This document shows positions 10,680-21,188 of a stretch of 64,000 nt of DNA, one piece after another. The stretch spans positions 26,819,431 through 26,883,430 of the forward strand of contig CM053146.1 in NCBI GenBank assembly GCA_028571685.1, written 5' to 3'. Source of the stretch: Heterohyrax brucei. Lineage: Eukaryota > Chordata > Mammalia > Hyracoidea > Procaviidae. The notes beneath the pieces were generated by a model, which saw nothing but the letters and a program-made list of their open reading frames with translations, was not told where the DNA came from and did no database searches. Positions within the stretch are counted from its first letter, which is position 1. Every line of letters begins with the position of its first letter. A program made the position numbers and the translations under genes.

Positions 10680-12289
10680 ACTCTAAGATAGCAAATTGTT
10701 AAAAGAGTGTTCTTTCAGATTCCTGGGAAGCAGTAAAGGCTCTTGAGTATTTCTCAAGGAAATGCTTCTTTTGTCTTTCCAGGAAATCAAGACCCACAGA
10801 GAAATGGAGAGAATCTCCCTAGGGCTATGGAGTGTTAACAAGAACCATAAGACTGAGTTCCCCACTCTCTCTCTGGAGAACCTAACTGCGGTTCTTTACG
10901 ATCATTCTAACAACATACATCTGACAATGAAAGCAATAGGAGCATTGTCACCAGTGACAGGGATTCCCCTCTTCCAGTGAAGCAGAACAGCTGTGTAAAA
11001 CACCTGGTGAGAGTAAAAAGCTGAATGTTTTATTTGCATTTTCTGGAAACACTCTAGGTGTTAAGAAAAAGATAAAACAACCTCTCATTTTTTTGGTATG
11101 CAATTTATGACAAAATACAATTGTAGAAAATTGTATTTCCTTGCCTGGATTTCCTGTTTCAATTTCCAGCTTGATGGTAAGTTTATTATGACAATATAGA
11201 CCTAGAGAATGCCTGACATCCTCAGGAAAAGCACTAACTATAATGATACACTTTATGGTGTACAGTTTGAGATACTCATCCTTAAATGTGCTTAGTGCTC
11301 TGAATCACTGTTGTGTTGGCATCAAAGCATAACTGATAATAGATGTTACGCCTACTTCTTTGTCACCACTAAGATGCAGCTTTTAAGACTGGGCTGTTTC
11401 AAACATTTACCTACTGCACGTTGTTATCTCTGGAGAAATGAAGATTTGGATAATTGGGAAGTGTAAAACACTGATGCAGGGATTTATGATTTGTATAAAA
11501 TTGTCTTCTGCAACATCAATTTTTGAGAGTTTGGAAAAATTCTTACATCCCAAAAAGACTCGGAGCTTATGAAGTGTATCAATTTATATTCAGATTTATA
11601 CTGAAGCCTTATTGCATTTTTCATTAAACTGATTTGTGCCTTCTTTGATCTCTGATCCCAAGAGAAACAACCCAGTACACTACGCTATCAAACTGAAACA
11701 TGTATTTTCATGCTCAGTGAGATGAAACTTTAAAAAATTGAATGCTGTTTTACAAAATGCTTCATGTGAACTTGAAAGATTTTCATATAAGAGAACTTTA
11801 AAGATAATTTCTACATTGCAAACAATATTATTGATTCTCATTATTTACAATGTTTACATTTTAAAGATGACCACCATTTCTCTTAATCTATAATGATAGC
11901 CTAAGCCATGAGGACCCAATTAAGCTTTGCAGTGTTTAAAATACATCCCATTACTTTAACAGTAAATGTGTGATTATAAGGGGAAAAAAAGTGTCTTTGT
12001 CAAACTTTCAGGTTTCGTTCATCTGACTTTCTTTCATGTTGTATTGCTGAGCTTGAGATAAATCTAGGTATTATTTAAAAGGTTAGAACCTCTATAGAAG
12101 CATTTCTGTCAATCATGACACTATTGCACCTCTTTCAAGAAAAACAGATATTGACTGAACTTATTTTATGTATGAGACTCTGTTCTAAGTACTATGCAGA
12201 AGGCAAATAAAAAAGAGGTTTGATCCCTGACATCAAAAACTTCAAAGAACCACCTTGTTTTATAATCCAATTTGTATTTAAGGTTCACC
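10680..12289. other. Unique sequence; no gene recognised
   Basis: About 1.6 kb without a repeat I can name. The longest frame, 10,762-10,980 (72 codons), starts with MLLLSFQEIKTHREMERISL and resembles no family I know. A pyrimidine tract followed by AG (cttttgtctttccag, ending near 10,782) looks like a splice acceptor. Coding use is unsupported: no donor-bounded exon and no recognisable domain. Confidence 0.4.
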
Positions 12290-12298
12290 TAGATGGTT

Positions 12299-12396
12299 TA
12301 GATCTACCATGGAAACCCTATGAGGCAGTTCTACTCTGTCCTCTGGGGTCACTATGAGTTGGAATCGACCCGACGGCACTGGGTTTGTTTTTGATT
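12299..12396 (+). mobile_element. AfroSINE, 5'-truncated, with TSD
   Basis: Sense 98-bp copy: 'ggaaaccctatgaggcagtt', 'ctctggggtcactatgagtt', 'ggaatcgacccgacggcact' then 'gggtttgtttttg'. It is flanked by the direct repeat tagatggtt at 12,290-12,298 and 12,397-12,405. The least diverged SINE tail in the window. Confidence 0.9.
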
Positions 12397-12618
12397 TAGA
12401 TGGTTCAACTAATAACAGCAAGGGAAATCATTGGTGAGAGTGTTTCTATGGACTGGAAAAGTATCCATGGAGCTAAACTTGGTCTTGACTGTACTTTCAG
12501 AACGAAATACAAACTTTGTGGAAATCAAGAATTCTCATCATTGAGTTGGTTTGTTTTATCTTTAATTTTGTTTCTATGAATTAGTTTGTAAAAATATAAA
12601 AATTAAATAAACGCTATT

Positions 12619-13033
12619 TGTCGGGTACGGAGTGTTCCCAAACAGGGTCAGGGAAGTGGGCAACGTGGAGATCAAGGAAAAGTAGGATCAGGGGGTTAAT
12701 GGTCATCACTGCCGAGAGTCCAGACTGAGCTTTATTAGAGTATTTGTAGTTTGTACTAGGGGAAGTTAACCTCTTTAACGTTAAAGAGTTACAGATATCC
12801 ACATCTGTTTAACTCCTTACTGATAAAGAGAGTGGTTTTCTGCGCCCTTTGTTTTCTCACGGTTTTCCGTGATTTATCTTTGATCTAGGTGTACTCTTAG
12901 GTCGCCTCTAGGTTAAATGACTCAAAATGTTAATATTATGGCCGCTAGTACAAAAATTTAGGCAGAGTTGTGATAAATAGCTTATGGCGGCTCAAAATGG
13001 CCGTGGTCATGTTAAGAGTGTATAATTCCCATA
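12619..13033 (-). mobile_element. Solo LTR, retroviral-type fossil
   Basis: Antisense LTR-like block of about 415 bp. It begins 'tgtcgggtacggagtgttcc' (reverse complement of an LTR end). Near 12,732-12,738 is the reverse complement of a poly-A signal, and beyond it a GC-richer U3-like part. The flanks carry an imperfect 6-bp repeat, gctatt before and gctaat after, which would fit a class II (ERVK-like) element. No coding region is attached. The right edge is uncertain by a few bases. Confidence 0.55.
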
Positions 13034-13860
13034 GCTAATTATGTCACTGTTTAAAAGAAAAATGCAATAAAACACTGTGTCCTAGGATATTTTATAAAAA
13101 TAGACTTACACAGCAAGGGGAACCATAGGTAGATTTAGTCACAGAAAAGTCTAAAAAGAAAGAAAGAAGAATTGGAAATGAAGTAAGATTTTAATGATGT
13201 ATTATTTTCCATTTTCCTTGACTGTAAAATTTCCCTATTCTAAATTTTTCCCCCGAAAAAATCAGTCTATGTTCACAGCTTTATCCAAATTCAGATAGTA
13301 TAAGGTACTTAGATATTACATGCTGGTAATTTTACTTACAGGCCTAGGGTTCCATAGGTGTATCCCTGAAGCTGTCTTTGGCATGAGTTGATGGTTGAGG
13401 AGCTGGGCTCTATCTAGTCTTCTTCCTATTCAGATCCTACCACTGCTTAGACCAAACATGATAGAATCATTTTATTTTATTTTATGCTATTTTATGTTAT
13501 TTTGGTGTTGGACTCACTTTTGACAAAAGGGTTTCATTTTTGAAAAGAAAAAAAAAAGTTTGACTTGACTTATTCCAGTTCTCTCATTTTAAAGATAAGG
13601 AGTTTGAAAGCACATATAGATTAAAAATTATTACAGGTCACAGCTGAGGATTTGGAAAGAAAATTAGGAAGGGATTAAATTTAATTTCCCAAGTAGAAAA
13701 ACCATTTTACATAGTCTGTTAGGCTTATCTTCTATTTTTCTTTGATAACAATCAAGGCCAAAAGAGCAACAAAAACAGTCTTCATTAGCAGCTCAGTGCT
13801 TCTTAACACAACTACATATATGTTCACAGGTCTGGCAGTTAAATGCACCAACTCATCCTA
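13034..13860. other. Unique AT-rich sequence
   Basis: Nothing gene-like. It contains a short pentamer run (ttttattttattttatgcta and onward, about 13,470-13,505). Confidence 0.5.
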
Positions 13861-13867
13861 GAAAAAG

Positions 13868-14160
13868 TGCTGCATACCTCATTGCTGAATAGCATTATAG
13901 TCACCTTCAAAGTATTCCCCTTGGGAAGCTGTGCACCAACACCAGCATGTAGTCCACCCTTTAAAGCAATTGTGGAACTCTTTCTGGTGTGGCCATCCGA
14001 GCTGTCACAGAATTACCCTTGATATCCTGAACGTCAACAATATGTCTTTGTTTCAATATTCCCTTTATCTTTGGGTCAAGAAAAAAGTCATCAGGGCTAC
14101 ATTAGATGAATAGGGAGGGTGTTCCAACACAGTTATTTGTTTACTGGCTAAAAACTTCCT
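13868..14160 (-). mobile_element. Mariner-family DNA transposon relic, transposase C-terminus
   Basis: Antisense translation keeps the C-terminal core of a mariner transposase: 'DDFFLDPKIKGILKQRHIVD' matches the family pattern after the third catalytic aspartate (PSDFFLFPKLK...). It is followed by 'IKGNSVTARMATPERVPQLL'. The frame contains stops, including at the block around the third Asp, so it is dead. N-terminal half and terminal repeats were not found. A related sense piece follows immediately. Confidence 0.75.
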
Positions 14161-14194
14161 GACAGACAATTACACATTTAAGTTCATGAACTTG

Positions 14195-14350
14195 CCACCA
14201 TGCCAACATGAGCAATGGCCATTCCAGAAAGAGTTCTCATATTGCTTGAAAGATGACTTAGGTGCTGGCATCAGTATGTAGCTTCCCAAGGACAGTACTT
14301 TGTAGGTGAACAGTGTTCTGTTCAGCAATGACGTATGTAGCACATACAGT
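14195..14350 (+). mobile_element. Mariner-family relic, inverted second copy
   Basis: Sense piece homologous to the reverse complement of about 13,868-14,020: 'atggccattccagaaagagt', 'gtagcttcccaaggacagta', 'ttcagcaatgacgtatgtag'. The pair forms an imperfect inverted repeat with arms of about 150 bp. It could be two insertions or one rearranged element. Confidence 0.75.
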
Positions 14351-14399
14351 AACAAAGTTCACAGACTTAATTGTTGGACCCAGTATAAAACTCCTAGAT

Positions 14400-15296
14400 G
14401 GATCATTGTAAGGACACCTGACTTACAATAAGTAGATTTCTCATCAGTTGTTTAGGTATCATAGGCACAGATAATTTTTATGGTATAAATTGATAAAATA
14501 TTTACAAATTAACTATTGCCACTTTGCTTACTAGAGAACATAAGATTTACTGCATGGAAAAAATTATATGAAGTTGTCTGACTGCTATGTGTTTAACAGC
14601 TGACAGACTTCTACTTATCAGCAATTATTTCCACTTTTCTTTTTATCTTACCTTTCAAGCATGCAAGATTCCCACAGAGAATATGGTTTGCTGGTATTTG
14701 ATACAAATTCAATTTCAGTAAAAACGTAAAAAGACAATATCACTTGGTAGAAGACAGGAATAGATATCATCAAGGGGGAAAAAATCTAACGATGTCACTC
14801 ATTATTTTGCAAAGGATACTGTTTAGTATGTCACAAATTTGTAAACAGACTAATCAGCAAATCACACCCACTCGCTGTGCAACAGTAACTTCAGTCCAGC
14901 AAGATAGAGTGATTATGGCTTTGTTAGACTGAGTTGTAAAACTGAGCTCTGAATACGTCTCTAAAACTACATTTTCTGTTTTTAGTGGAAACAATAATAT
15001 CAACAACACCTGTAAAGATCATATGACAAATAATGAAATACACAAATTTCCAAACAAGGCTTTTTCTATAATATGCTGTAAACAAATATTAGGTCGATTA
15101 CACCTTAACAGCAGCAGCAGCACTAGAGTCAATAGCCGTAATAGTCGTAACGATACAAGTTGTAAATTTATGCAAGTAAAAGAAGTACCATAAAAACAAT
15201 ATCATGAAGTTAACAATGACAGACTAAATAATACATATTTATCTCTTCTACCTCCTAGGATGCCATAAAAAGATAACAAAGGAATTTAACAACATG
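14400..15296. other. Unique sequence
   Basis: AT-rich, with no gene or named repeat recognised. A small 'cagcagcagcagcac' run lies near 15,110. Confidence 0.45.
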
Positions 15297-15475
15297 TTGT
15301 TGTTGCAGTGTACCATTGAGTCAATCCCGACTCAGAGAGACCTCATAGGACAGAGTAGAATTGCCCCATAGGGTTTTTTATGCTGTAATCTTACAGGAGT
15401 AGCTCATCAGCTCTTTTGTCCCATGGGTTCAAACTGACAAACTTCTTGTTAGCAGCTGTTAACAAGGGTCATGTA
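15297..15475 (-). mobile_element. AfroSINE
   Basis: Antisense SINE preceded by the tail repeat 'tgttgttgttg': 'gagtcaatcccgactcagag', 'gtagaattgccccatagggt', 'tcccatgggttcaaactgac'. The tail type matches that of the RTE 3' end. Confidence 0.88.
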
Positions 15476-15769
15476 AGATAGCATAAACCCATAGCCAGAA
15501 GAGTAGAACAACGGTAGTCAGTGAGAGAGAGATTTCAACAATTATTGGGGAAGATGGAGGAAGTATAGAGGAATGTTAAAGGATGATGTAGTACCAACCT
15601 TTGGGCAAAGAGGATACATGCCTGTACAGCAAAACTTTGGAGATACTTTACATTCAGAAAACCACAGCTACAATATGAATTAGAGATCGCATTCAGGCTG
15701 AAATAACAAAATTAATTTAACACAATTAAGTGGGAGCATTTTATTCCACATGTGCACACACAGCAGGAA

Positions 15770-15990
15770 TGCCTGAGAGGTGCAAATGGTTAATTTGCTT
15801 GGCTGCTAACCTAAAGGTTGGGGATTCCCGTCCATGGCAGATATGCCTCAGAAGAAAGGCCTGACAATTTACTTCCAAATAATCTGCCACTGAAAACCTT
15901 ATGGAACATAGTTCTAGCCCGATACACATGGAGTTATTATAAGTCAGAATTGACTCAAAGGCAAATGCATTTTGTTTTTTCATTTGTTTT
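15770..15990 (+). mobile_element. AfroSINE-like SINE, second type
   Basis: Sense copy: head 'ttgcttggctgctaacctaa', body 'aaggcctgacaatttacttc' and 'gccactgaaaaccttatgga', tail 'aagtcagaattgactcaaag' ending in T-rich sequence. The open frames here are SINE shadows. Confidence 0.85.
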
Positions 15991-16524
15991 TTATGTCTGA
16001 GGAGACCCAAGACCACACTGGGGAGAGTTCTCCTTGTAGCAGCCAGCTTCCTTTCTGAGCAAACCGACATAAAGTCCATCTGTCAAAACATAGCCTTTCT
16101 ATCATCCACATATCAATACAAGTCCAACATGAAGGATAAACAGACTTTTGTGCCAATTCTATAAGATGAAAGATTTGCAGAAATACATTTCATTCTGAAC
16201 AGAATACATGAAAAACAGTTTAAGAAAATAGGTCTAGGTAAATGTGTGAATTTTAAGTATAACAGAATATAATAAAAAATTAAAAAACCTAGACATTAAA
16301 ATTATCATTATCAAAATTAAACAATAGAAGAGACAGAAGACTGAGTTGAAGAAACATCCCACATTGTAAAAGAAATGGATGATACAGAAAATGAGAGGAG
16401 AGATTAAAAAATACAGAAGACCACTTGAGTTCTAATATAGAGAAAGTCTAGTAAAGTAAAATAGAAAAATACGACAGAGAAAGGTTTTATCAAAAATTTT
16501 TCCCACATCTGAAAGAATACTGTT
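15991..16524. other. Unique AT-rich sequence
   Basis: No named repeat or gene seen. Confidence 0.4.
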
Positions 16525-16605
16525 GCTGTATGTTCTCAGATTGATTCTGAATCAGAAACACCTCATAGGACAGAGTAGAACTGCCCCATAGGGTTTCCTA
16601 GACTT
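16525..16605 (-). mobile_element. AfroSINE fragment
   Basis: Antisense piece: 'cctcataggacagagtagaa' followed by 'ctgccccatagggtttcc'. It abuts the sense SINE at 16,606, giving an inverted pair. Confidence 0.8.
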
Positions 16606-16790
16606 GCACAGTAGTTACACACTTGGTTGATAAACGAAAGGTCAGTGGTACAGACCCACCAGCCATTTACAGGGAGAAAAATGTGACAGTCTGCTTCTGT
16701 AAAGATTTACAGCTTTGGGAACTCTATAGGACAGTTCTACCCTGCCCTCTATGGTTACTATGAGTCAGAATCAAATTCAAAGCAACAGGT
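16606..16790 (+). mobile_element. AfroSINE
   Basis: Sense SINE of the long type: head around 'aaaggtcagtggtacagacc', 'gtgacagtctgcttctgtaa', 'ggaactctataggacagttc', 'actatgagtcagaatcaaat'. Followed directly by a GT run. Confidence 0.85.
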
Positions 16791-16795
16791 CTTGT

Positions 16796-16825
16796 GGGTG
16801 TGTGTGTGTGTGTGTGTGTGTGTGA
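16796..16825 (+). repeat. (GT)n microsatellite
   Basis: About 14 GT units with one G-rich start, lying at the SINE 3' end. Confidence 0.95.
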
Positions 16826-16834
16826 TTTAATTTT

Positions 16835-16955
16835 TACTGGAGCAGATTGCCAGGTGTTTCCTGCTGCAGAACTGGGTGTCAGGGTTTAAAGTGGTGATCT
16901 TGCTGTTAGCCGTCAATAATGCTAACTGCTGCACCTTCACTGCTCCTTTCTAAAA
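16835..16955 (-). mobile_element. AfroSINE-like SINE, second type, partial
   Basis: Antisense head half: 'gcagattgccaggtgtttcc', 'tgctgttagccgtcaataat', 'ctgctgcaccttcactgctc'. Confidence 0.7.
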
Positions 16956-16959
16956 GGTT

Positions 16960-17112
16960 AATCAAACCCAAACCAAATCCATTTCTTTATGGTTTGTTTA
17001 TGCAAAAACAGAATTGAACTGCCCCATACTGTTTTCAAGCAGTACTTGATAGATTTCAACTGCTGACCTATTTGTTAGTGGCCATAGCTCTTAAACACTG
17101 TACCACTGGAAT
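16960..17112 (-). mobile_element. AfroSINE
   Basis: Antisense SINE with tail 'tcaaacccaaaccaaatcc' (reverse complement of the gggtttggtttg-type end), 'gaattgaactgccccatact' and head end 'ttaaacactgtaccactgga'. Confidence 0.85.
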
Positions 17113-17805
17113 TAAAATTATAAGCACATAATGAATGCCAGTCAAAATGTATTAAAATAAAATCAGAAAATTACACATAATTTTAAATTGCAGAATTTGT
17201 GGAAGAAAGAATCTAAAAAGTTTTTTATAAAAATGCAGGCCAATTACAAAGGCATGAAAGGAGAGTGGCTGTAGGGTGTGACAGCATGCACTAGAAAAGA
17301 GGTATCCACAAACTCACTACATCAAAATTAAATTATTCCCTAAATGCAGCCCAACTCTCCGGAAGGACAGAGTAACAGGGCTGGGGTGTGGAGGAACAAA
17401 CCAAAAATTAAAGGTTGGAAGAATATATATCAAGCTAACGATGAACAAAGAAGAGCAGGGGTGGCAATTCTAATCTCAGACAAAATCAATTTTAATGTCA
17501 AATCCACCATCGTGGACAAAGATGGACACTATTTATTGCTGAAAGGTTCAGTACACAAACAAGACTTAACTATATTAAATATTTATGCACCTAATATCAG
17601 AGCACCTAAATACGTCGAAGAAACACTGACTACACTCGAAAGAGAGTTAGATGACTCCACCATAATAGTGGGAGACTTCAACACTCCACTCTCAATACTA
17701 GATAGATCATCTAGAAAAAAACTCAGTAAAGATTCAGGAGATCTCATTGACACAATTAACCAACTAAACCTCATTGATATATACAGAATGTTCCACCCAC
17801 CAGCA

Positions 17806-17859
17806 GACAACTACACCTTCTTCTCCAGTGTAGACAACTACACCTTCTTCTCCAGTGTA
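17806..17859 (+). repeat. 27-bp perfect tandem duplication in the L1 endonuclease
   Basis: Two identical 27-bp units (17,806-17,832 and 17,833-17,859), beginning gacaactacaccttcttctc. In frame, they give DNYTFFSSV twice, between the conserved YT/FFS block and the catalytic RIDH block. Normal L1 has one copy. Confidence 0.95.
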
Positions 17860-18705
17860 CATGGAACATTCTCCAGAATTGACCACGTGATAGACCATAA
17901 TGCAATGCTCAACAAAATCCATACCATTGAATTACTGCAAAGCATCTTCTCAGATCATAAAGCCATCAAAGTTGAAATCAATAGCAGAAAAAACATAGCA
18001 AGTGGAACTCTTGGAAATTGAACAACATCTTGCTCAAAATACATGGGTTATAGAAGAAATCAAGGATGAATTAAAGAAATTGATGGATTCCAATGAGAAC
18101 GAAAACACTTCCTACCAGAACCTATGGGATACAGCCAAAGCAGTGCTCAGAGGTCTGTTTATCTCCATAAATGCACACATCTGGAAGGAAGAAAGAAACC
18201 AAACAAAAGAACTAACTCTACAACTTGAACAAGTAGAAAGAGAACAACAGAAGAACTCCTCAGGCACCAGAAGAAACAGGATCATAAAGATTAGAGCAGA
18301 GCTAAATGAATTAGAGAATAGAATAACAATTGAAAAAATTGAAAAGACCAAGAGCTGGTTTTTTGAGGTCAACAAAATTGACAAACCACTGGCTAAACTT
18401 ACTAAAGAAAAGCAGGAAAGGAAACAAATAACCCAAGTTAGAAATGAGAGGGGAGTTGTCACCACAGATGCAACAGAAATCAAAAATATCATACCAGAAT
18501 ACTATGAAAAACTGTACTCTAACAAATTTTAAAACCTAGGGGAAATGGACCAATTCCTTGACTCATACCACCTACCCAAATTATCACAATGTGAAGCAGA
18601 ACAACTTAATAAATCCATTACAAAGGAAGAGATTGAAAAGGTCATCAAAATACTGGCAACCAAAAAAAGTCCGGGTCCAGATGGCTTCACTGCAGAATTC
18701 TAGCA

Positions 18706-18737
18706 AGTATTGGAGCCAGGTGTCGTCGAGTCGGATC
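18706..18737 (-). mobile_element. AfroSINE tail scrap inside L1
   Basis: About 23 bp (gccaggtgtcgtcgagtcgg plus atc) matching the antisense 3' end of AfroSINE. It sits where related L1s read straight from 'gaattctaccaa' into 'agagaagagtta'. No TSD is visible. It is either an extreme 5'-truncated insertion or repair filler. Confidence 0.55.
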
Positions 18738-21160
18738 AGAGAAGAGTTATCGCCAGTACTACTGAAACTATTTCATAGTATAGAAGGAGATGGAGTACTC
18801 CCAAACTCATTCTATGAAGCCAGCATAACCCTGATACCTAAGCCAGGAAAGACTTAACAAAGAAAGAGAACTACAGACCGATATCACTCATGAATCTAGA
18901 TGCAAAAATCTTCAAAAAAATTCTTGCCAATAGAATACAACAACATATGAAGAAAATAATCCATCATGACCAAGTGGGATTCATACCAGTGATGCAAGGC
19001 TGGTTCAACATCAGAAAAACAATTAATGTGATTAAGCACATAAATAACACAAAAGACAAGGATCACCTGATTTTGTCCATTGATGTAGAAAATGCATTTG
19101 ATAAAGTCCAACACCCATTCATGTTAAAAACTCAGCAAAATGGGCACAGACGGCAAATTCCTCAACACAATAAAGGCCATTTATACAAAGCCAATTGCCC
19201 ACGTCACCTTGAAAGGAGAGAAACTGAAACACTTTCCCTTGAGATCAGGAACTAGACAAGGATGCCCACTCTCATCTCTTCTATTCAACATTGTGCTAGA
19301 AGTTCTAGCAGGAGAAATCAGACAAGACCAAGAAATAAAGGGCATCTGCAATGGCAAAGAGGAAGTTAAAATCTCCCTGTTTGCAGATGATATGATATGA
19401 TTATATACACGGAGAAGCCCAAGGATTGTATATGTAAACTACTGAAACTGATAGAAGAGTTCAGCAAAGTCTCAGGATACAAGATAAACATAAGTAAATC
19501 AGTAGGATTCCTTTATACCAACAATGAGACTGTTAAGGAGGAAATTATCAAATCAATACCATTTACAATAGCCCCTAAGAGGATAAAGTACCTAGGAATT
19601 AATCTAACCAGAGAAATAACAGACCTTTACAAAGAGAACTACAAGCCCTTACTACAAGAAACTAAGAGAGACTTAGATAAACGGAAAAACCTACCCTGCT
19701 CATGGATAGGAAGACTTAACATTGTGAAAATGTCTATTTTACCCAAAGCAATCTATTTATATAATGCAATCCCAATACAAGTTCCAGTGACATTTTTTAA
19801 TGAGATGGAGAAACAAATCACCAATTTTGTTTGGAAAGAGAAGAAGCTCCGGTTAAGCAAGGTACTACTAAAGAAGAAGAACACACTGGGAGGCCTCTCA
19901 TTACCTGACTTTAGAACATATTACACTGCCACAGTGGTCAAAACAGCCTGGTACTGGTACAAGAACAGACAGATCGATCAGTGGAACAGAACTGAGACCC
20001 CAGAGATGAGACCATCTGCCTATGAACAATTGATATTCGACAAAGGCCCTAAGACATTAAACTGGGGTAAAAACAGTATCTTCAACAAATGGTGCTGGCA
20101 AAATTGGATATCCATCTGCAAGAAACTGAAACAAGATCCGTATCTTACACTTTATACAAAAACCAACTCCAACTGGATAAAAGACCTAAATATCAAACCT
20201 ACAACGATAAAGCTCATCCAAGAAAATGTAGGAACAACAATGGAAGTTTTAATACACAATATGGAAAGACTCCAAAATCTGTAAAACAAACCACAATCAT
20301 CAGAAGAGAAAATAGATAAATGGGATCTATTAAGAATTAAACACTTTTGCTCATCTTAAGACTATATTAATAGAATTAAAAGAACACTTACAGAATGGGA
20401 AAAAATATTTGGAAACTCTATGTCAGACTGATGCCTGATTTCCATAATCTATAAGATACTACAAAATATCAACAAGAAGAAGATAAACCATCCAATTAAG
20501 AGATGGGCAAAGGAGATGGACAGATACTTCACTAAAGAGGAGATCCAGGCAGCCAAAAACCACATGCGGACATGTTCACGATCTTTAGTTACTAAAGAAA
20601 CTCAAATCAAGATGACAATGAGATACCATCTCACCCCAACAAGGTTGGCCATGATGCTAAAAACACAAAACAATAAATGCTGGAGAGGCTGTGGAGAAAG
20701 TGGAACCCTCCTACACTGTTGGTGGAGTTGCAAAATGGTCCAGCCTCTTTAGAAAGCAATCTGGCGCTTCCTTAAAAAAAATGGATATTGATATACCATT
20801 TGACCCAGTAATTCCACTACTTGGAATATATCCTGCAGAATCAAGGCCTTTCACAGCAATGGACACATGCACCTGAATGTTATCGCAGCACAGTCCACGA
20901 TAGCAAAAAGATGGAATCAACCCAGATACCCAACAACAGAAGATTGGATAGGTAAACTACGGTATATATACTCAATGGAGCACTACGCAACGATAAAGAA
21001 CAACGATGACTTCAGGAAACGTCTCATGACCTGGTTTCAACTGGAAGACATTATGTTGAGTGAACGTAGTCAGCGACAAAAGGACAAATATTGTCACCTC
21101 TACCATAAGATCTCAAAAACAGACTTGTGTATAGAAGAAAAGAGTCTTTGACAGCTGCAA

Positions 21161-21188
21161 GGGAGGGGAGGGAGGGAGGGCGGGAGGG
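21161..21188 (+). repeat. G-rich tract in L1 3'UTR (G-quadruplex potential)
   Basis: Runs of three or more G separated by single bases (gggaggggagggagggaggg then cgggaggg), just after the ORF2 stop. Equivalent tracts lie in the other plus-strand L1s at 9011-9027 and 28,946-28,978. Confidence 0.85.

Larger units (their letters stand above)
17396..21151 (+). pseudogene. L1 ORF2, 5'-truncated and frameshifted
   Basis: Endonuclease remnant with ILNIYAPN, VGDFNTPLS (metal-site Asp and Asn), YTFFSS, RIDHV and FSDHKAIK (catalytic Ser-Asp-His). The linker is at 18,002-18,532. [11 protein letters not shown] near 18,670, [15 protein letters not shown] in 18,890-19,255, GTRQGCPLS and SLFADDM in 19,140-19,400, thumb and beyond in 19,397-20,284. 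The C-terminal Cys-His motif [18 protein letters not shown] (C-X3-C-X7-H-X4-C) lies in 20,516-20,752, and the protein ends IEEKSL. The FADD catalytic box is intact but the frame changes straight after it. Confidence 0.92.

Noticed and set aside
15741-16079. 112-codon minus-strand frame, possible retrocopy
   Set aside because: More than half is antisense to the SINE at 15,770-15,990.
17344-17395. Start of the 225-codon frame as a real gene start
   Set aside because: The first 17 or so codons are flanking sequence joined by chance to the truncated L1 endonuclease.
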